In this document: one piece after another, positions 21,762 through 32,268 of the stretch | Position numbering within the stretch: position 1 is the first letter of the stretch | How the letters are laid out: each line of letters begins with the position of its first letter | From: Dipteris shenzhenensis | Taxonomy: Eukaryota; Polypodiophyta; Polypodiopsida; Gleicheniales | Strand: one strand, 5' to 3' | Length of the DNA: 64,000 bases | Assembly: GCA_047967505.1 (NCBI GenBank) | Contig: CM106538.1 | The notes under the pieces: generated by a model | The model's database searches: none | Told to the model about the DNA's origin: nothing | What the model saw: only the letters and a program-made list of their open reading frames with translations | Position numbers and translations under genes: made by a program

Positions 21762-24700
21762 ATGAATGACGCTGGGAGTGAGCCAGGGGGAACATCGCGC
21801 TCTCCGGCACGGCCTCGGGAGCCTGCAACTCCAGTATCGGCACGTACAACCCGCGAGGAACGGTATGACAGATATGTGGCTCAACGTGATCTTCTCTTCG
21901 GCTTCTTCACGGATAGTGAGAGTAGTAGCCGCTCTGACACACCTCCGCTGATCCCAGGAGAGGAAGGTCCAGTCGTTTCCGGTGTTCAGGAGGAAGGCGA
22001 ATCCTCCGGACGCAGTAGCCCGTTCGATTTAACAAGTACTCCTCCGGAAGACGAAGTGTCACCGTTGCGGAATTCCCCACCACCGAGTCCCAGGAGACGG
22101 AGGGGTGGTGTACCTGCAGGAAGCGGAGCCCCAGGTCCGTCACCAGATCCCGGTAGGGGAGGTGGAGGCGGTGGAGGCGGAGGCGGGGGTGGAGTTCCGG
22201 CGGTAAGTAGCGCGGCTATTCCACCACTGGTACCCAGGATGACGGTGAAGTACCCCAAGTTTTCGGGACGGGATAAGGAGGATGCGGATGCACATATACT
22301 GTCATTTGAGATGGCATGGATGGTGAATACGGCTCCACCAGTGCAGGCGACAGATCTTATGAAGATGGCGACTTTCATCCCGACACTGCAGAAGCAGGCG
22401 GCAGTATGGATCGCGCAATATGGAGCTACCCATTTCGCCACGTTTGATCTACTGCGGGATGCTTTTTTGCTCCGGTTTCGGGAGGACAAGACCCGTGTTC
22501 ATGTCCTGGCCAAACTGGGGAAACTGGAACAGAAGAACCAAGAAGTGGAGGCGTATGCGGCCAGGTTTCGGTCGTTGATCCGCCGCCTCGATGCAGCAAC
22601 TACCCCGGCAGTCCCCATCCAAAATGCTTACTTCATGGAGGGGCTGAATAAAGGATTGAAAAGGTCCCTGGCATCGTTGGATCTGGAAGCTCTTTCATTG
22701 GAAGAAGTCGTCCAAGCAGCGGTGAGGGCGGAACAAGTTCTGTTTACTTCCAAGGGAAGGAAAGGAAAAGTGAAGTATGAGGAGGCTGAGGGAGACTCCG
22801 ATACCGATAATGAGGAGGAGTCGGATCAGTCGGATGAGGAGGAGGACAAACGTTCCATGAGGCGGAAGGCTGGAAAAACGGCAGGGAAGTCATTTCCGGA
22901 AGGATCTGCTGCCGGAGCCAAAAGCCGGGATAGTGGAATAGGGTCCTCTTCAAAAGTTCGCAAGGATACTTGGTGTAATCGGTGCCGGAATGCAGGACAC
23001 TTAGCAGAGGAATGCGGTTTGAATGAGCGGTGGTGTACGATTTGCCAAACAGCGACGCATACCACGGAGATCTGCCGCTATAACGCACGAATAGCCTCGA
23101 CACCAGCGGTGGCGGCGGTAGTTGCGGCACCAGCCGTAGCACCAGCCGCGGTACCAGCCGCACCGGCGAGAAGACCTTGGCGGCCGAGAACGGCTGGAAC
23201 AGGTGCAGATGAACCAGCAGGGGAACGGACGTTCCTATGTTTTTATTGCAATCAACCCGGACATCGAAAGGTAGATTGCGAATTATTCAAGCGCCACAAG
23301 GCGGAAAAGGAAGCAATCCGGGGATCCGGAGAAGGCAAGTCCACACCAGCAGTGAATGCGGTTCTGATTATCGAATGCGATGATGCCAGTCAGCAACAGG
23401 ATAGCAAGGAGCCTAGTCCGAAGTCCGAAGAAGTACCGGAAGTACCGGCGGGTGTCCCTGTTGAAGGCAAAGTGGGAGGAAGTGCGAGCGGAGATGTGCT
23501 CGTGGTCACACGATCCCAGGAAAAGGTGCGGGAATACAAGGCCCCGCAAGAGAAGGGGAGACCTACGGCGTTGGACTGGCAGGCACAACAAAAGGTGCGG
23601 TCGACGGTCGGTGAATGGGTCCAGAAAACCCCAACGGTGTTACCTAGGCCGAGCACGGAAAAGGCAGTCTCGGTGACGGAGAATGGTGCGAAGGTGGCAA
23701 GGCGCCTGCAAGGAGAGCAGCCAGAAGCGACTTGTCTACCTACCAGTCAGAAGGACAGCCTGATGACCGGCGAGGAGGGTGTTGAACCATATGATTTATG
23801 GCAAGATTTGCAGAAACAGCAAATACACATGACAATGGAGCAATTGTTAGCATTGGTACCCAATTTCCGGAGTTCTCTCATCAAACAATTGACGGAACCA
23901 GTCAGGGCGATGGAGTCGGAGATGGAAGCGGTAACAATGGAAGTGTCGTCAGACGGATCTGCAAAGCCTGAAGCGGAAGTACAGCCTCCTGTTTTTGACG
24001 AAGCGGTCCCGGTAATTTCCGTAACACTGGAGAACAGCCGTGTGGGAGGGGTGTTGCTGGACGGCGGGTCTGGGGTCAATATCCTGTCCGAACAAATGCT
24101 GGTGCCATTGGGTATCACAAAATGGGAATCAGCACCCTTCGCCGTTCGGATGGCAGACCAACGGAGAGTGCAGCCGTTAGGATTGCTCCGTGGATTGAAA
24201 ATGGAGGTTTGCGGCGTGAAGTTCGAAATCGCTGCGGTGATTCTCCGGATGGAGGATATTAGCGGGTCATACCCGTTATTGCTCGGAAGACCGTGGTTGC
24301 GGCAGGCCCGTGTGAAACAAGACTGGCAATCAGACCGCATCACCATTCGGAAAGGAAAAAAGAAGCTGAAGCTCTCGGTACATACCAAACAAGGGCTGAG
24401 GACACCATTCCGACCGACGATGGCGGAAGGTATCCATATGATGGACGGAATGGGGGTCGAAGAGGAGGATGACTACTTCAGTAGGAATACGGAGCTAGTA
24501 AGCTTGTTCGAGGTCGATGTGGTTGCCGTTTTAAAGCAATATCAGCATCAGATTCCCTCGGCTACGCAGGAGTCATCCAGTTCCACGAAAGAACCAGTCG
24601 AAGGGAGTCTACCGGAAGGCACAGGAGACATGCCGGACGAAGCGGGAGTGGCGGAGGCGGAAAGAGTTTTCGAGCAGGAACTCCGTCGCTCGCGGAGGGT

Positions 24701-24968
24701 CAAAGAAGACGAGCTGCTGGATCTTAACCTCGGGACGGAGCGGCTCCGGCAGTACAAGTACCGGCGCCGGCGGCTCCAGCAGTTCCAGCGGCAGCAGCGG
24801 CGGCGGCGGACGATGACGGTGGCGACGTCGAGGATGAACCGTAGCGGAGAACCGGTGGGTTCGGATGCGGATCCGGAATCCGATTCACCGGGAGTGCCAA
24901 GTGTTAAGGGCAAAAGCAGCAACAGCAAAGAGGAACTAGGGGGGGAGTCCTTAGATCATTATCATTAA
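21762..24968 (+). CDS. Gag-protease polyprotein of the non-autonomous LTR retrotransposon
   Basis: An uninterrupted 1068-residue frame beginning 107 bp after the 5' LTR. Order: acidic/Ser/Pro-rich N-terminus with a run of about 12 Gly (near residues 131-144); a retrotransposon gag domain (about 195-310, with AAVWIAQYG and FLLRFRED); acidic linker; CCHC knuckles at about 404 (CNRCRNAGHLAEEC), 424 (CTICQTATHTTEIC) and 493 (CFYCNQPGHRKVDC); a retropepsin-like domain with LLDGGSGVNIL (Asp 767) and LLGRPWL (about 841); then an Arg-rich tail near 1000. The middle knuckle lacks the usual Gly-His spacing. The family's usual DSG/DTG active site is DGG here. The last 22 codons and the stop lie inside the 3' LTR. 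Gag would package element RNA in cytoplasmic particles; RT and integrase must come in trans. Confidence 0.93.
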   Translation: MNDAGSEPGGTSRSPARPREPATPVSARTTREERYDRYVAQRDLLFGFFTDSESSSRSDTPPLIPGEEGPVVSGVQEEGESSGRSSPFDLTSTPPEDEVSPLRNSPPPSPRRRRGGVPAGSGAPGPSPDPGRGGGGGGGGGGGGVPAVSSAAIPPLVPRMTVKYPKFSGRDKEDADAHILSFEMAWMVNTAPPVQATDLMKMATFIPTLQKQAAVWIAQYGATHFATFDLLRDAFLLRFREDKTRVHVLAKLGKLEQKNQEVEAYAARFRSLIRRLDAATTPAVPIQNAYFMEGLNKGLKRSLASLDLEALSLEEVVQAAVRAEQVLFTSKGRKGKVKYEEAEGDSDTDNEEESDQSDEEEDKRSMRRKAGKTAGKSFPEGSAAGAKSRDSGIGSSSKVRKDTWCNRCRNAGHLAEECGLNERWCTICQTATHTTEICRYNARIASTPAVAAVVAAPAVAPAAVPAAPARRPWRPRTAGTGADEPAGERTFLCFYCNQPGHRKVDCELFKRHKAEKEAIRGSGEGKSTPAVNAVLIIECDDASQQQDSKEPSPKSEEVPEVPAGVPVEGKVGGSASGDVLVVTRSQEKVREYKAPQEKGRPTALDWQAQQKVRSTVGEWVQKTPTVLPRPSTEKAVSVTENGAKVARRLQGEQPEATCLPTSQKDSLMTGEEGVEPYDLWQDLQKQQIHMTMEQLLALVPNFRSSLIKQLTEPVRAMESEMEAVTMEVSSDGSAKPEAEVQPPVFDEAVPVISVTLENSRVGGVLLDGGSGVNILSEQMLVPLGITKWESAPFAVRMADQRRVQPLGLLRGLKMEVCGVKFEIAAVILRMEDISGSYPLLLGRPWLRQARVKQDWQSDRITIRKGKKKLKLSVHTKQGLRTPFRPTMAEGIHMMDGMGVEEEDDYFSRNTELVSLFEVDVVAVLKQYQHQIPSATQESSSSTKEPVEGSLPEGTGDMPDEAGVAEAERVFEQELRRSRRVKEDELLDLNLGTERLRQYKYRRRRLQQFQRQQRRRRTMTVATSRMNRSGEPVGSDADPESDSPGVPSVKGKSSNSKEELGGESLDHYH

Positions 24969-25380
24969 TACGTTGTATCTAGTTTATAGTGAGATATGAA
25001 AAGACGGAAGTTCTAGGACCAGGCGGAGAACTGAATAGGCACGGCAACCGTCACGGCAACCGTGAAGGAGTTATGTGTGCCGGTTAGATAAAAGAGAAGA
25101 GAGCGATCATTCAGGGGGCTCATTGATGAGGATCGGAGCAAGGATCAGTGTGATCAGAAGAGGAACATTGTTATGTATCAGAGAGTACGGTGTTGTACTG
25201 CTCGGAGAAGTGTAATACAGATATTCTATTGCATCTATCTTATTGTTTTATCATGAATGATTCTGTCGATCACTGTTCTACTCTATGAATTTTCATACGC
25301 AGTTCTGAAGTTCGATTACGCATGTAAATCTGTCGCAGTAGTGCGTTTCGAGTTAGTCTTCAGAGTAGAGAGGGCTAACA
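24902..25380 (+). repeat. 3' LTR
   Basis: 479 bp, TGTTAAGG...GGCTAACA, apparently identical to the 5' LTR. It also encodes the last residues of the Gag-protease frame (stop at 24966-24968). No convincing polypurine tract directly precedes it; the bases before it read GGGAGTGCCAAG, which is weak. Confidence 0.95.
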
Positions 25381-25385
25381 ATCCA
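25381..25385. repeat. Target-site duplication ATCCA (right)
   Basis: Second copy of the 5-bp target ATCCA, directly after the 3' LTR. Confidence 0.93.
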
Positions 25386-25548
25386 CTTCTAAAATATCAT
25401 CTATACATAACCTCAATGTAGAGGTTTTTTGAGCGACAACCCTAGCCTTTTGATTCATCATACAAAACGTTCTCTTTTTAATGTAGATTGAATTCTTGCT
25501 TGGGATCAAATCCTCACTGGAATCCTGTATTCCATCAACCTTGTCTAG

Positions 25549-26189
25549 TTAATACATGTTATCAACCATGTGTTCGTCGTCTAGCAATGGTATTCTATCT
25601 TCAAATGAGATTCTATTGATAGGCCACCTCAACAAATTGACACAATTTAGATCATCACTCAGAGTTGATGATGCATCGGCATTGTATGTCCTAACCACCA
25701 CTACACCCACATCAAGGTCTCCTAGTAGTTCAAAATCAATAGCCTCATTGAGTAAGCCAAAAGGATGATCCCTATGCCAAGGTGTTGTGTTTTTCCCTCT
25801 AACCATAGTACCACTCTCCTTTCTCTCCAACTATCACATACACTAATGCAATCATAATCCTTAAGCATCTCCTCACATTGAATTATTGTCCCACCATAAT
25901 TTCTTAGGTCAGTTCTTCCATTTTCAAGGTACAAAGCATTGTGTTCTGCTCGCTCCTCATTGTGCACCATCTTCATTATATTTTTACTAGTCCACTTGAC
26001 AAAACTACCAACATCATCACAAACTTTGCATGTATCATCAGTTTGGAATGGCAAAAGTGCACTACTATTGAGACATTTTTCCACTAACACCGATAGGCAC
26101 CCAACACCGAGAAGCTTTCCATGGCATGTGTCAAATGTATTTATTGCATGTACCTTCCCCATAGCCACAACTTCAAGGTTAGCCATCAA
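25549..26189 (-). pseudogene. Minus-strand coding remnant, unknown family
   Basis: Two overlapping minus-strand frames (25722-26189 and 25549-25830) look more protein-like than their surroundings, with KVCDDVGSFVKW, EERAEHNALY and a Cys pair, but I recognise no domain. They lie on the far side of the young retrotransposon from the DUF7869-like blocks, on the same strand and upstream in its reading direction, so they may be its N-terminal part or a neighbouring transposon protein. That link is inference. Confidence 0.35.
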
Positions 26190-26320
26190 GTTGACAATAT
26201 CTTTGCACTAGATTTCTACACCCATGCATCTAAAAGATAAAATGAGAGCTCATAGTTAGTAAATTAAATTTGAAATAACAAACTCTACCACATGGTAGTA
26301 TCTCTCCCACTCCCCCATAC

Positions 26321-26324
<4 letters not shown>

Positions 26325-26381
<57 letters not shown>
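26325..26381. repeat. (CT)n microsatellite
   Basis: About 28 uninterrupted CT units. Confidence 0.97.
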
Positions 26382-26384
<3 letters not shown>

Positions 26385-26459
26385 ATGGTATATCACCCTA
26401 TCAAAGTTTTGTTCATATGGACAAATATGACTAGAAGGTGTAAACATAACCATAAAACA

Positions 26460-27660
26460 TTAGAGAAGTTTTAACCATGTGGCTAAAACTTTTTCAAAGC
26501 AAGATGGCATCCAAAACAAGCAAGGAGAAGTTTTGATCTTCTCGCCAGGTATGTATGAGGGAACAATGGTGTCCACACAAAGATTTGACCTTGTGTCCAA
26601 ATCTTTATGATTGCAAGATGGTGTCCACACAAAAAAAAATCCAAGAAAAGTTTTGACCTTGTGGTCAAATCAAGGGAGTTTCCAAACAAAACATTGAGAA
26701 GAGTGCCTACACCCGTAGAGGCAGACTACGCTTGTCTACATGATCAAAAATCATATGGAGTGCGTTCAAATATATTTGAGTGTCTACATATGTATTTATA
26801 TGTATGAGTTTGAGTGCATGTGGAAAAGTTTGACCTTATGGCCAAATCTTATGAACAAGTTGAGGAAAAGATTTGATTGTGTGACAAAATCTTTATAAGA
26901 CAAAAGTCTTTCTAGTAAGATAATCTTTGGGAGTTTGTTTCCCTTAGAAGTTTTGGCCACAAGGTCTAAACTTTTTCAACATCTTGTTTTTGAGGTCATC
27001 CCCCAAGGACGGTTTGAAAATCCTCACAAAGTTTTGACCTTGTGGCCAAATCTTTGTGAGTTGTCAAATCCTAATCTTCAGTGGTGTTCTAAACAAGAAT
27101 TGGAAACATTTTGAGCTTGTGACCAAATCTTATGAGCCAAATATCTATGGAGAATAAGTTCTGACCTTCATGAGGTCAAGAGGCTTGTCTACGCAATAAA
27201 AAAGCATATGGAAGGTTTGACCAGGTGGTCAAATCGTTTTGAATGTCAATGTATGTATTTATATATGTGCATGTGAGGGCATGTGGAAAAGTTTTGACAT
27301 TATGGCAAAATATTATGAACAAGTTGAGGAAAAGCTTTAAACCTGTGACAAAATCTTCATGAGACAAAAGTTATTCTAGTGAGATAATCATTGTAAGTTC
27401 GTGGAAAGTTTTTGCCACAAGGTCTACACTTTTTCAACATCTTGTTCTTGAGGGCATCCCCCAAGGATGGTTTGGAAACCCTCACAAAGTTTTGACCTTG
27501 TGGCCAAATATTTGTGAGTTGTCCAAACCTAATCTTGAGTGGTGTTCTAAACAAGAATTGGAAACGTTTTGAGCTTCTGGCTAAATCTAATGAGCCCACG
27601 CAATCAAAAAGCATGTGGAAGTTTTGACTAGGTAGTCAAATCTATTTGAGTGTCTACATA
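26460..27660. repeat. Cluster of ~16 short imperfect palindromes (AAGTTTTGGCC / GGCCAAAACTT)
   Basis: The motif AAGTTTTGACCTTGTGGCC-AAATCTT, itself an imperfect palindrome, recurs about every 50-90 bp (for example 26466, 26583, 26648, 26826, 26948, 27029, 27105, 27209, 27288, 27404, 27487, 27564, 27619). Some copies read as the opposite strand (AAGTTTTGGCCACAAGGTC). On top of this lies a ~410-450-bp tandem duplication with starts near 26734, 27187 and 27597 (TCTAC.CAAT.AAAAA.CATATGGA). Two further copies occur at 29108 and 29154. No protein is encoded. Confidence 0.88.
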
Positions 27661-29465
27661 TGTATGTAATATAATTTTTACATCTAAGTATACACTCTGT
27701 TTTATATCCAACTAAATTTTATATATATGTTTAGATCTATAGATTCTATTTGTATGTTCTATTTGTATGTTTATATGTTTAAATTTATAGATTCTATTTG
27801 ACTATATATTTAAAAAGGTATATGCATTTGTACTTAGATGAGTTTCTTTATGTATACATTAATGTATATCTAAATGCATGTAATGAATTATATACATATT
27901 TTTGACATATCGAAACATCTAACTACTTATGTTTATTTTATAAAAAGAACTTAATAAAATCAAGAAAAAAATCTTTTTAAAAAAAATTATATAAGAAAAG
28001 CATGTACCAGGTTCCTCATGATGAAATCAAACATATATTAATAATCAATAGGCTCAGTCTCAATAGACAGACCAATACAGGCCTTTTGATTTTTAACATA
28101 TGTTTGATTCCATCTGAAATTTTTTTTGTATAATCCCCCCTCTCTTAATAATCGGGCATGTTCTATTAAAAAGAAAAAAAGTTGAACTGCATTCAAGTGG
28201 CCTACCATGAAGGGATTTTTTGCTTTAAAAAGAGAATTCGCAATAGGAAAGAGGAAAAAACGGAGAAAAAGTTGGAACAACATTAAAAATACTCCCAAAA
28301 GAATGTTGTCAAATGAAAAAGGGAAATGGGGAAAATGTTTGTCATTTTTATATATGCACATAAGAATTTTGGTCCAATGACAAGGTGATGAATTTTGTCA
28401 TTTTTATATATACACATAGGATCGCTATTCTTTAGAAAAGGGAGGGCTACCTGCCTGTTGGTTTGTTATAGGGAGGTAAGACCCTGCCTACCCTAAAAAT
28501 AAAAAAGTTAAATTTTTTACTTTGCCTACCTAAAGGGCAAGCATTAAAAAATTAGGAACCCTACCTTTGCTTTTGTAGGTTGCTTGTCATCGTGAGTAAC
28601 TATGGAGCTGCTCATCGCCCTTGCTCATTGCCACAAATCAAATCATTTCTTCGATCCTCGCCTAGCTCGTCTCTACAACAAATCATTCATCACCTCAATC
28701 GCCGCAGCAAATCACTCCTCATCTGTGCAGCTAGGATCATCCACACATCGCCCTCACTTGTCCATGACTCATCACCCATTTGCAACAACAGATCGTCCTT
28801 GCCAAGGCCTTTGTTTCATCTGCATCCAAGCAGTAGCAGTGGCAACGCATCATTTCCCATCCCATCTCACAAGGATTGCAAGCGTAAATAGGAATGTTTT
28901 CAATATCTGGCATCATCCCGATTCTCTTCCTCTGGTCATTATGTAGATGCTTCCATTTCGACAATTTCCTATTTCCCTTCACATTGAATATTGGAAAGAG
29001 AGCTTCAAGATCGCCTGAGTTAGGTAGCTTCCGGAGTCAATCTTGCAAGGATTGGTGACCCTCTCTACTAGTTTCCAAGAAGATCTTGCAAATTTACACC
29101 ATAGGGACAAAGTTTTGGCCACAAGCTCAAAACTCTATGCTTGCATCTTGCCACCAAAAGTTTTGGTCACAAGGCCAAAACTTTTCCATAACATTATGCC
29201 ACCAACTGGTTTGGATTCAGGATATGATGCATAGAAACAAGTTATACACTTTGCAAAGCCCCTTGATTTGATGCTCCCAGATTTTTCATTTCATGGAGTG
29301 AGAAGTTTAGAAAAAATGCAAATTAAGTCACTCGAACAATTATAGAAAGGAGTAAAGATGGAGGGTGGACTATATATTTATGAACAATACTTCCCATTTG
29401 GATCTGACAAAGAGTTTTGAATCCTAGTTGACAGGTGTTCAAAAGCACCACCACTATATGCATAC
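27661..29465. other. AT-rich spacer, no gene supported
   Basis: Very AT-rich to about 28000. Frames at 28580-28946 are Ser/His-rich with no domain. Two copies of the AAGTTTTGG palindrome motif lie at 29108 and 29154 (CAAAAGTTTTGGTCACAAGG). Confidence 0.5.
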
Positions 29466-30190
29466 ATGACACTTTGTTGGGAGTACATAAAGAAGTTGGA
29501 GGTGGCTTTTCAAAGGAATCCAATGAACCCAACAAATGTGGCATATGTCATGCCATTTGTAAAGCAAGGTGATGTAGCTCGGCCCATAAAGAAGGAAGAA
29601 GTGGAATCCAACAAGTTGGATACATACAACTATTGGATTATATCAGGATTGCATTCTATCACAGCTACAAAGTTGTATATTAAGGAGATGTCTCCACCTT
29701 TTCTTTAAACAAAGCACCTGTATGCATTTAAAAATTCAAGAATTCTTGTTGATTTCCATGCGGAAAAGTGCATTGAGCCATCATGGATGACAAATATGGA
29801 ATCACACCAGGTGATGAAGAATGCTCCTTACCTTGAGCAGATCCAACAATTGAGAGATCAAAGGATAGCATTTGGGTCTCCATCGAAACGACAATCAAAA
29901 GAACATTCCATTGCAGCAGCCATGGGAGGTAATGGTTTTTCATCTTCTATAGGTTTCGCTACAAGTTCAAATCTTCTTGTATATTGCTTGTATTAACACC
30001 AATTTTTTCTTGTGCAGAGATTTGTACAATAAGTGGGAGAGAAATTTGCACAAAAAGATAGCCATATGGTGATTAGACCGAAGGATACATTTGATGGCTG
30101 GGTTGACACTATGAGAACGGTATGCTAGACTTGATCTCCCATTGCAAGATAAGAAGTTAGGAAAGAAGGGGAGACAACCATCGTCATACA
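29466..30190 (+). pseudogene. Plus-strand coding remnant, unknown protein
   Basis: The frame 29466-29708 has a protein-like texture with KLDTYNYWIISGLHSITATK. A second segment (about 29756-29930) continues in another frame with EKCIEPSWMTNMESHQVMKN and LEQIQQLRDQRIAFGSPSKR, then perhaps RDLYNKWERNLHKKIAI after 30018. Stops separate the pieces. The isoleucine/Gly-Leu-His block vaguely recalls ParB-like 'GQH' folds, but not enough to name it. Likely a decayed transposon or host gene. Confidence 0.35.
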
Positions 30191-31624
30191 TATTTCATTG
30201 TCTAATGGACCTTGTACCCGGGGGAGTCACTCTTTATTAAAACCATATAGCACGTGCGAGCAAGCATGTATTAAAAATACCCCTGTTTTTTAATTTTTAC
30301 ATTTTTTCATGTAATTGATTAACCCCCTTTTGCATGTATACATTTTTTCATCTTAAAATTTAGACACCCCTCCATAAATATACACATATGAATTTCACTA
30401 AGTCCCTATTTTATAAATTCCCTCATGTATGTAAACGGCATGTAAGTCCCCCTATTAATAAAATACCCCTCTGTGCATTGACGCACTATGTTACATGTTT
30501 ATGAGTGACCCCCTCGGGTTTGTTCTAAACACTAGTTTTTGCATGTAAGCTCACATGCAAATGTAAATGCACTACTTTTCTCCATTTAATTTGTAAGATG
30601 TGAAAAGAAACTAATTGTTTTAGTACTTTAGTTTATGGTTTATATCTTCTAAATGAGAAAAATCTATATTGGGAAATCTGGGAATTCTAAAATGGGACTT
30701 GGGAGATTTCCAAATTTCCGAATATGGTGTTCAATGCAAACCACGAATGAGCACACAGCTCAGATTGCAACCAGAGTGATTTGCATAAGGAGTACCAAAA
30801 ATCACAGCCCCAGGGCAATGATCGCTAGTGAAAATAGAACCTGAGATGCCTCAAAACATGTGCATCACTGCATAATCAGACTCAACAAGACAATCTACAA
30901 ATATCTCTTGTCTGCTGGAACTTCAAAATCCCAACCGATGAAAGGGAAATGGGGAGTCAACCCTTGCAATTGACCTATAATCCAAAAATCAAAGGTTTGA
31001 ACCTTTGAATGGATTTTTGACAGTGAAACAGACAATTTGACACCTCAGAGAGATGAAACTTCTCTAAATCTCCATGGGATTACACAAAAGTTGGTGAGTA
31101 GGGGTTTTTGGGCCTTTAGAATGCAATGGAACAGACAGTTTTAGAAACCGTGTTCCCATTCCCAATTACCGGGTCCAACACATGGACTAAAAAACTTTTT
31201 TGCAAATAGACCTATTTGTAAACACCACCAAAATGCAAATAATGAGTAACACATAAGTTTTAAGACCTCCTAAGTCCACCAAAACTGATAGATCTGGGAA
31301 TGTTTGCTTCAAACTCAAGTTCCAACACATTGGTATAAAAACGTTGAAGTAGAGAGAGTGAGTTAGAAATCCAACAAAATAATCCCAAATTCAAGAATGA
31401 AGGAGTTTTTGAACTTCCAAAGTACAATGGACACCAAGATCAAGAAATGGTTGCCTCTGCAATTCATTGCGGACTCTCACTCATCGAAAGGTTTCTCTAA
31501 AGGTAGTTGCACACTAGGATGTAGGTAAAGTCACCCAATGCAACTTCTCCTTCCTCCTACATAGCTGCAACTGTAGCAAACTTCAGGCTCCATGCTCATA
31601 TCTGGGCTCAACTAGAACACTCGT
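30191..31624. other. No gene seen; may include decayed interior of a copia element
   Basis: Sequence next to the primer-binding site at 31625-31636 would be the 5' interior of a minus-strand LTR element, but no gag or pol motif survives on reading all frames. The rest is AT-rich spacer. Confidence 0.4.
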
Positions 31625-31937
31625 GCTTCGATACCAGTTGAGAGATCTCAACAATGGAAGTAGAACAGAAGAAGGTGAGAGAGAGGGAGATCTAGAAGAG
31701 AGATTCACACAAGTTTTGGTGGCTGTGGAACACCCTAATCTTCTATGTCATCCCATGTATATATGTGTTTGAGTATTGTACATAATTGGGCCTAAGGTAC
31801 AATGGCCTTTAACCCCCACAAGAACTACACTTAGAACAATGCATTGCTGAAAGGAAGAGCTAAGGTCTACAAAGTGCTTGAGACATTCCTATTACTATTG
31901 TGATACTAAAGTTGGGTTACTTCTTTATCCCTTAACA
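31625..31937 (-). mobile_element. Copia-type LTR with primer-binding site (remnant)
   Basis: On the minus strand an LTR runs from TGTTAAGGG (31937) to ...CTCTCA (31639), 299 bp, then AC and TGGTATCGAAGC (31625-31636), a variant of the initiator-methionine tRNA primer site TGGTATCAGAGC. The end contains the palindrome GTTGAGATCTCTCAAC. No matching second LTR and no pol were found, so it is a leftover. Confidence 0.7.
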
Positions 31938-31957
31938 AGCCTAACCCCTTCCCAAGG

Positions 31958-31968
<11 letters not shown>

Positions 31969-31989
<21 letters not shown>

Positions 31990-31990
31990 G
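31969..31990. repeat. (CT)n microsatellite flanking MITE-like element
   Basis: About 10 CT units directly left of the MITE-like element; a matching CT tract lies on its right at 32245-32268. Confidence 0.9.
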
Positions 31991-32244
31991 CTCGAGGGGT
32001 TCACCTAAAAAAATTTAGTGTACCACTTGCATTCAAAAGGAGGGGTATTTTAATCAAACTTTTTGGAAAACTTTAATAGAATTATAATCATGAGGAGGGA
32101 TTTTTTAATTCAATTTTTGAAAAAACTCAGTTCATAAGTACATAGGAGTGTTTTTATTCTGGGAGAATTTTTAGTTGAGGGGTTTTTTAAATACCCTTTG
32201 AACCCACATGATACAAAGGGTTTCTTAGTACTGCACCCCTCGAG
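31991..32244. mobile_element. MITE-like element, copy 2
   Basis: 254 bp with 10-bp perfect terminal inverted repeats CTCGAGGGGT (31991-32000) and ACCCCTCGAG (32235-32244). Body similar to 20503-20748. No open frame. The two flanking CT tracts suggest insertion within a CT microsatellite. Confidence 0.82.
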
Positions 32245-32268
32245 TCTCTCTCTCTCTCTCTCTCTCTC
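32245..32268. repeat. (CT)n microsatellite
   Basis: About 12 CT units right of the MITE-like element. Confidence 0.9.

Larger units (their letters stand above)
21177..25380 (+). mobile_element. Complete gag-protease-only LTR retrotransposon (TR-GAG type)
   Basis: A 4204-bp element with two 479-bp LTRs, a 5-bp target duplication (ATCCA), a primer-binding site, and one long reading frame encoding Gag and a retropepsin-like domain. No reverse transcriptase, RNase H or integrase is present, so it must rely on enzymes from another element: this is the non-autonomous class called TR-GAG in plants. The two LTRs look identical by eye and the frame is open, both signs of very recent insertion. It is GC-rich against AT-rich flanks. 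It landed in older sequence between a DUF7869-like pseudogene and other minus-strand remnants. Confidence 0.95.

Noticed and set aside
28580-28946. Overlapping Ser/His-rich frames
   Set aside because: Both frames are open only because of low-complexity CA/TC content; no motif.
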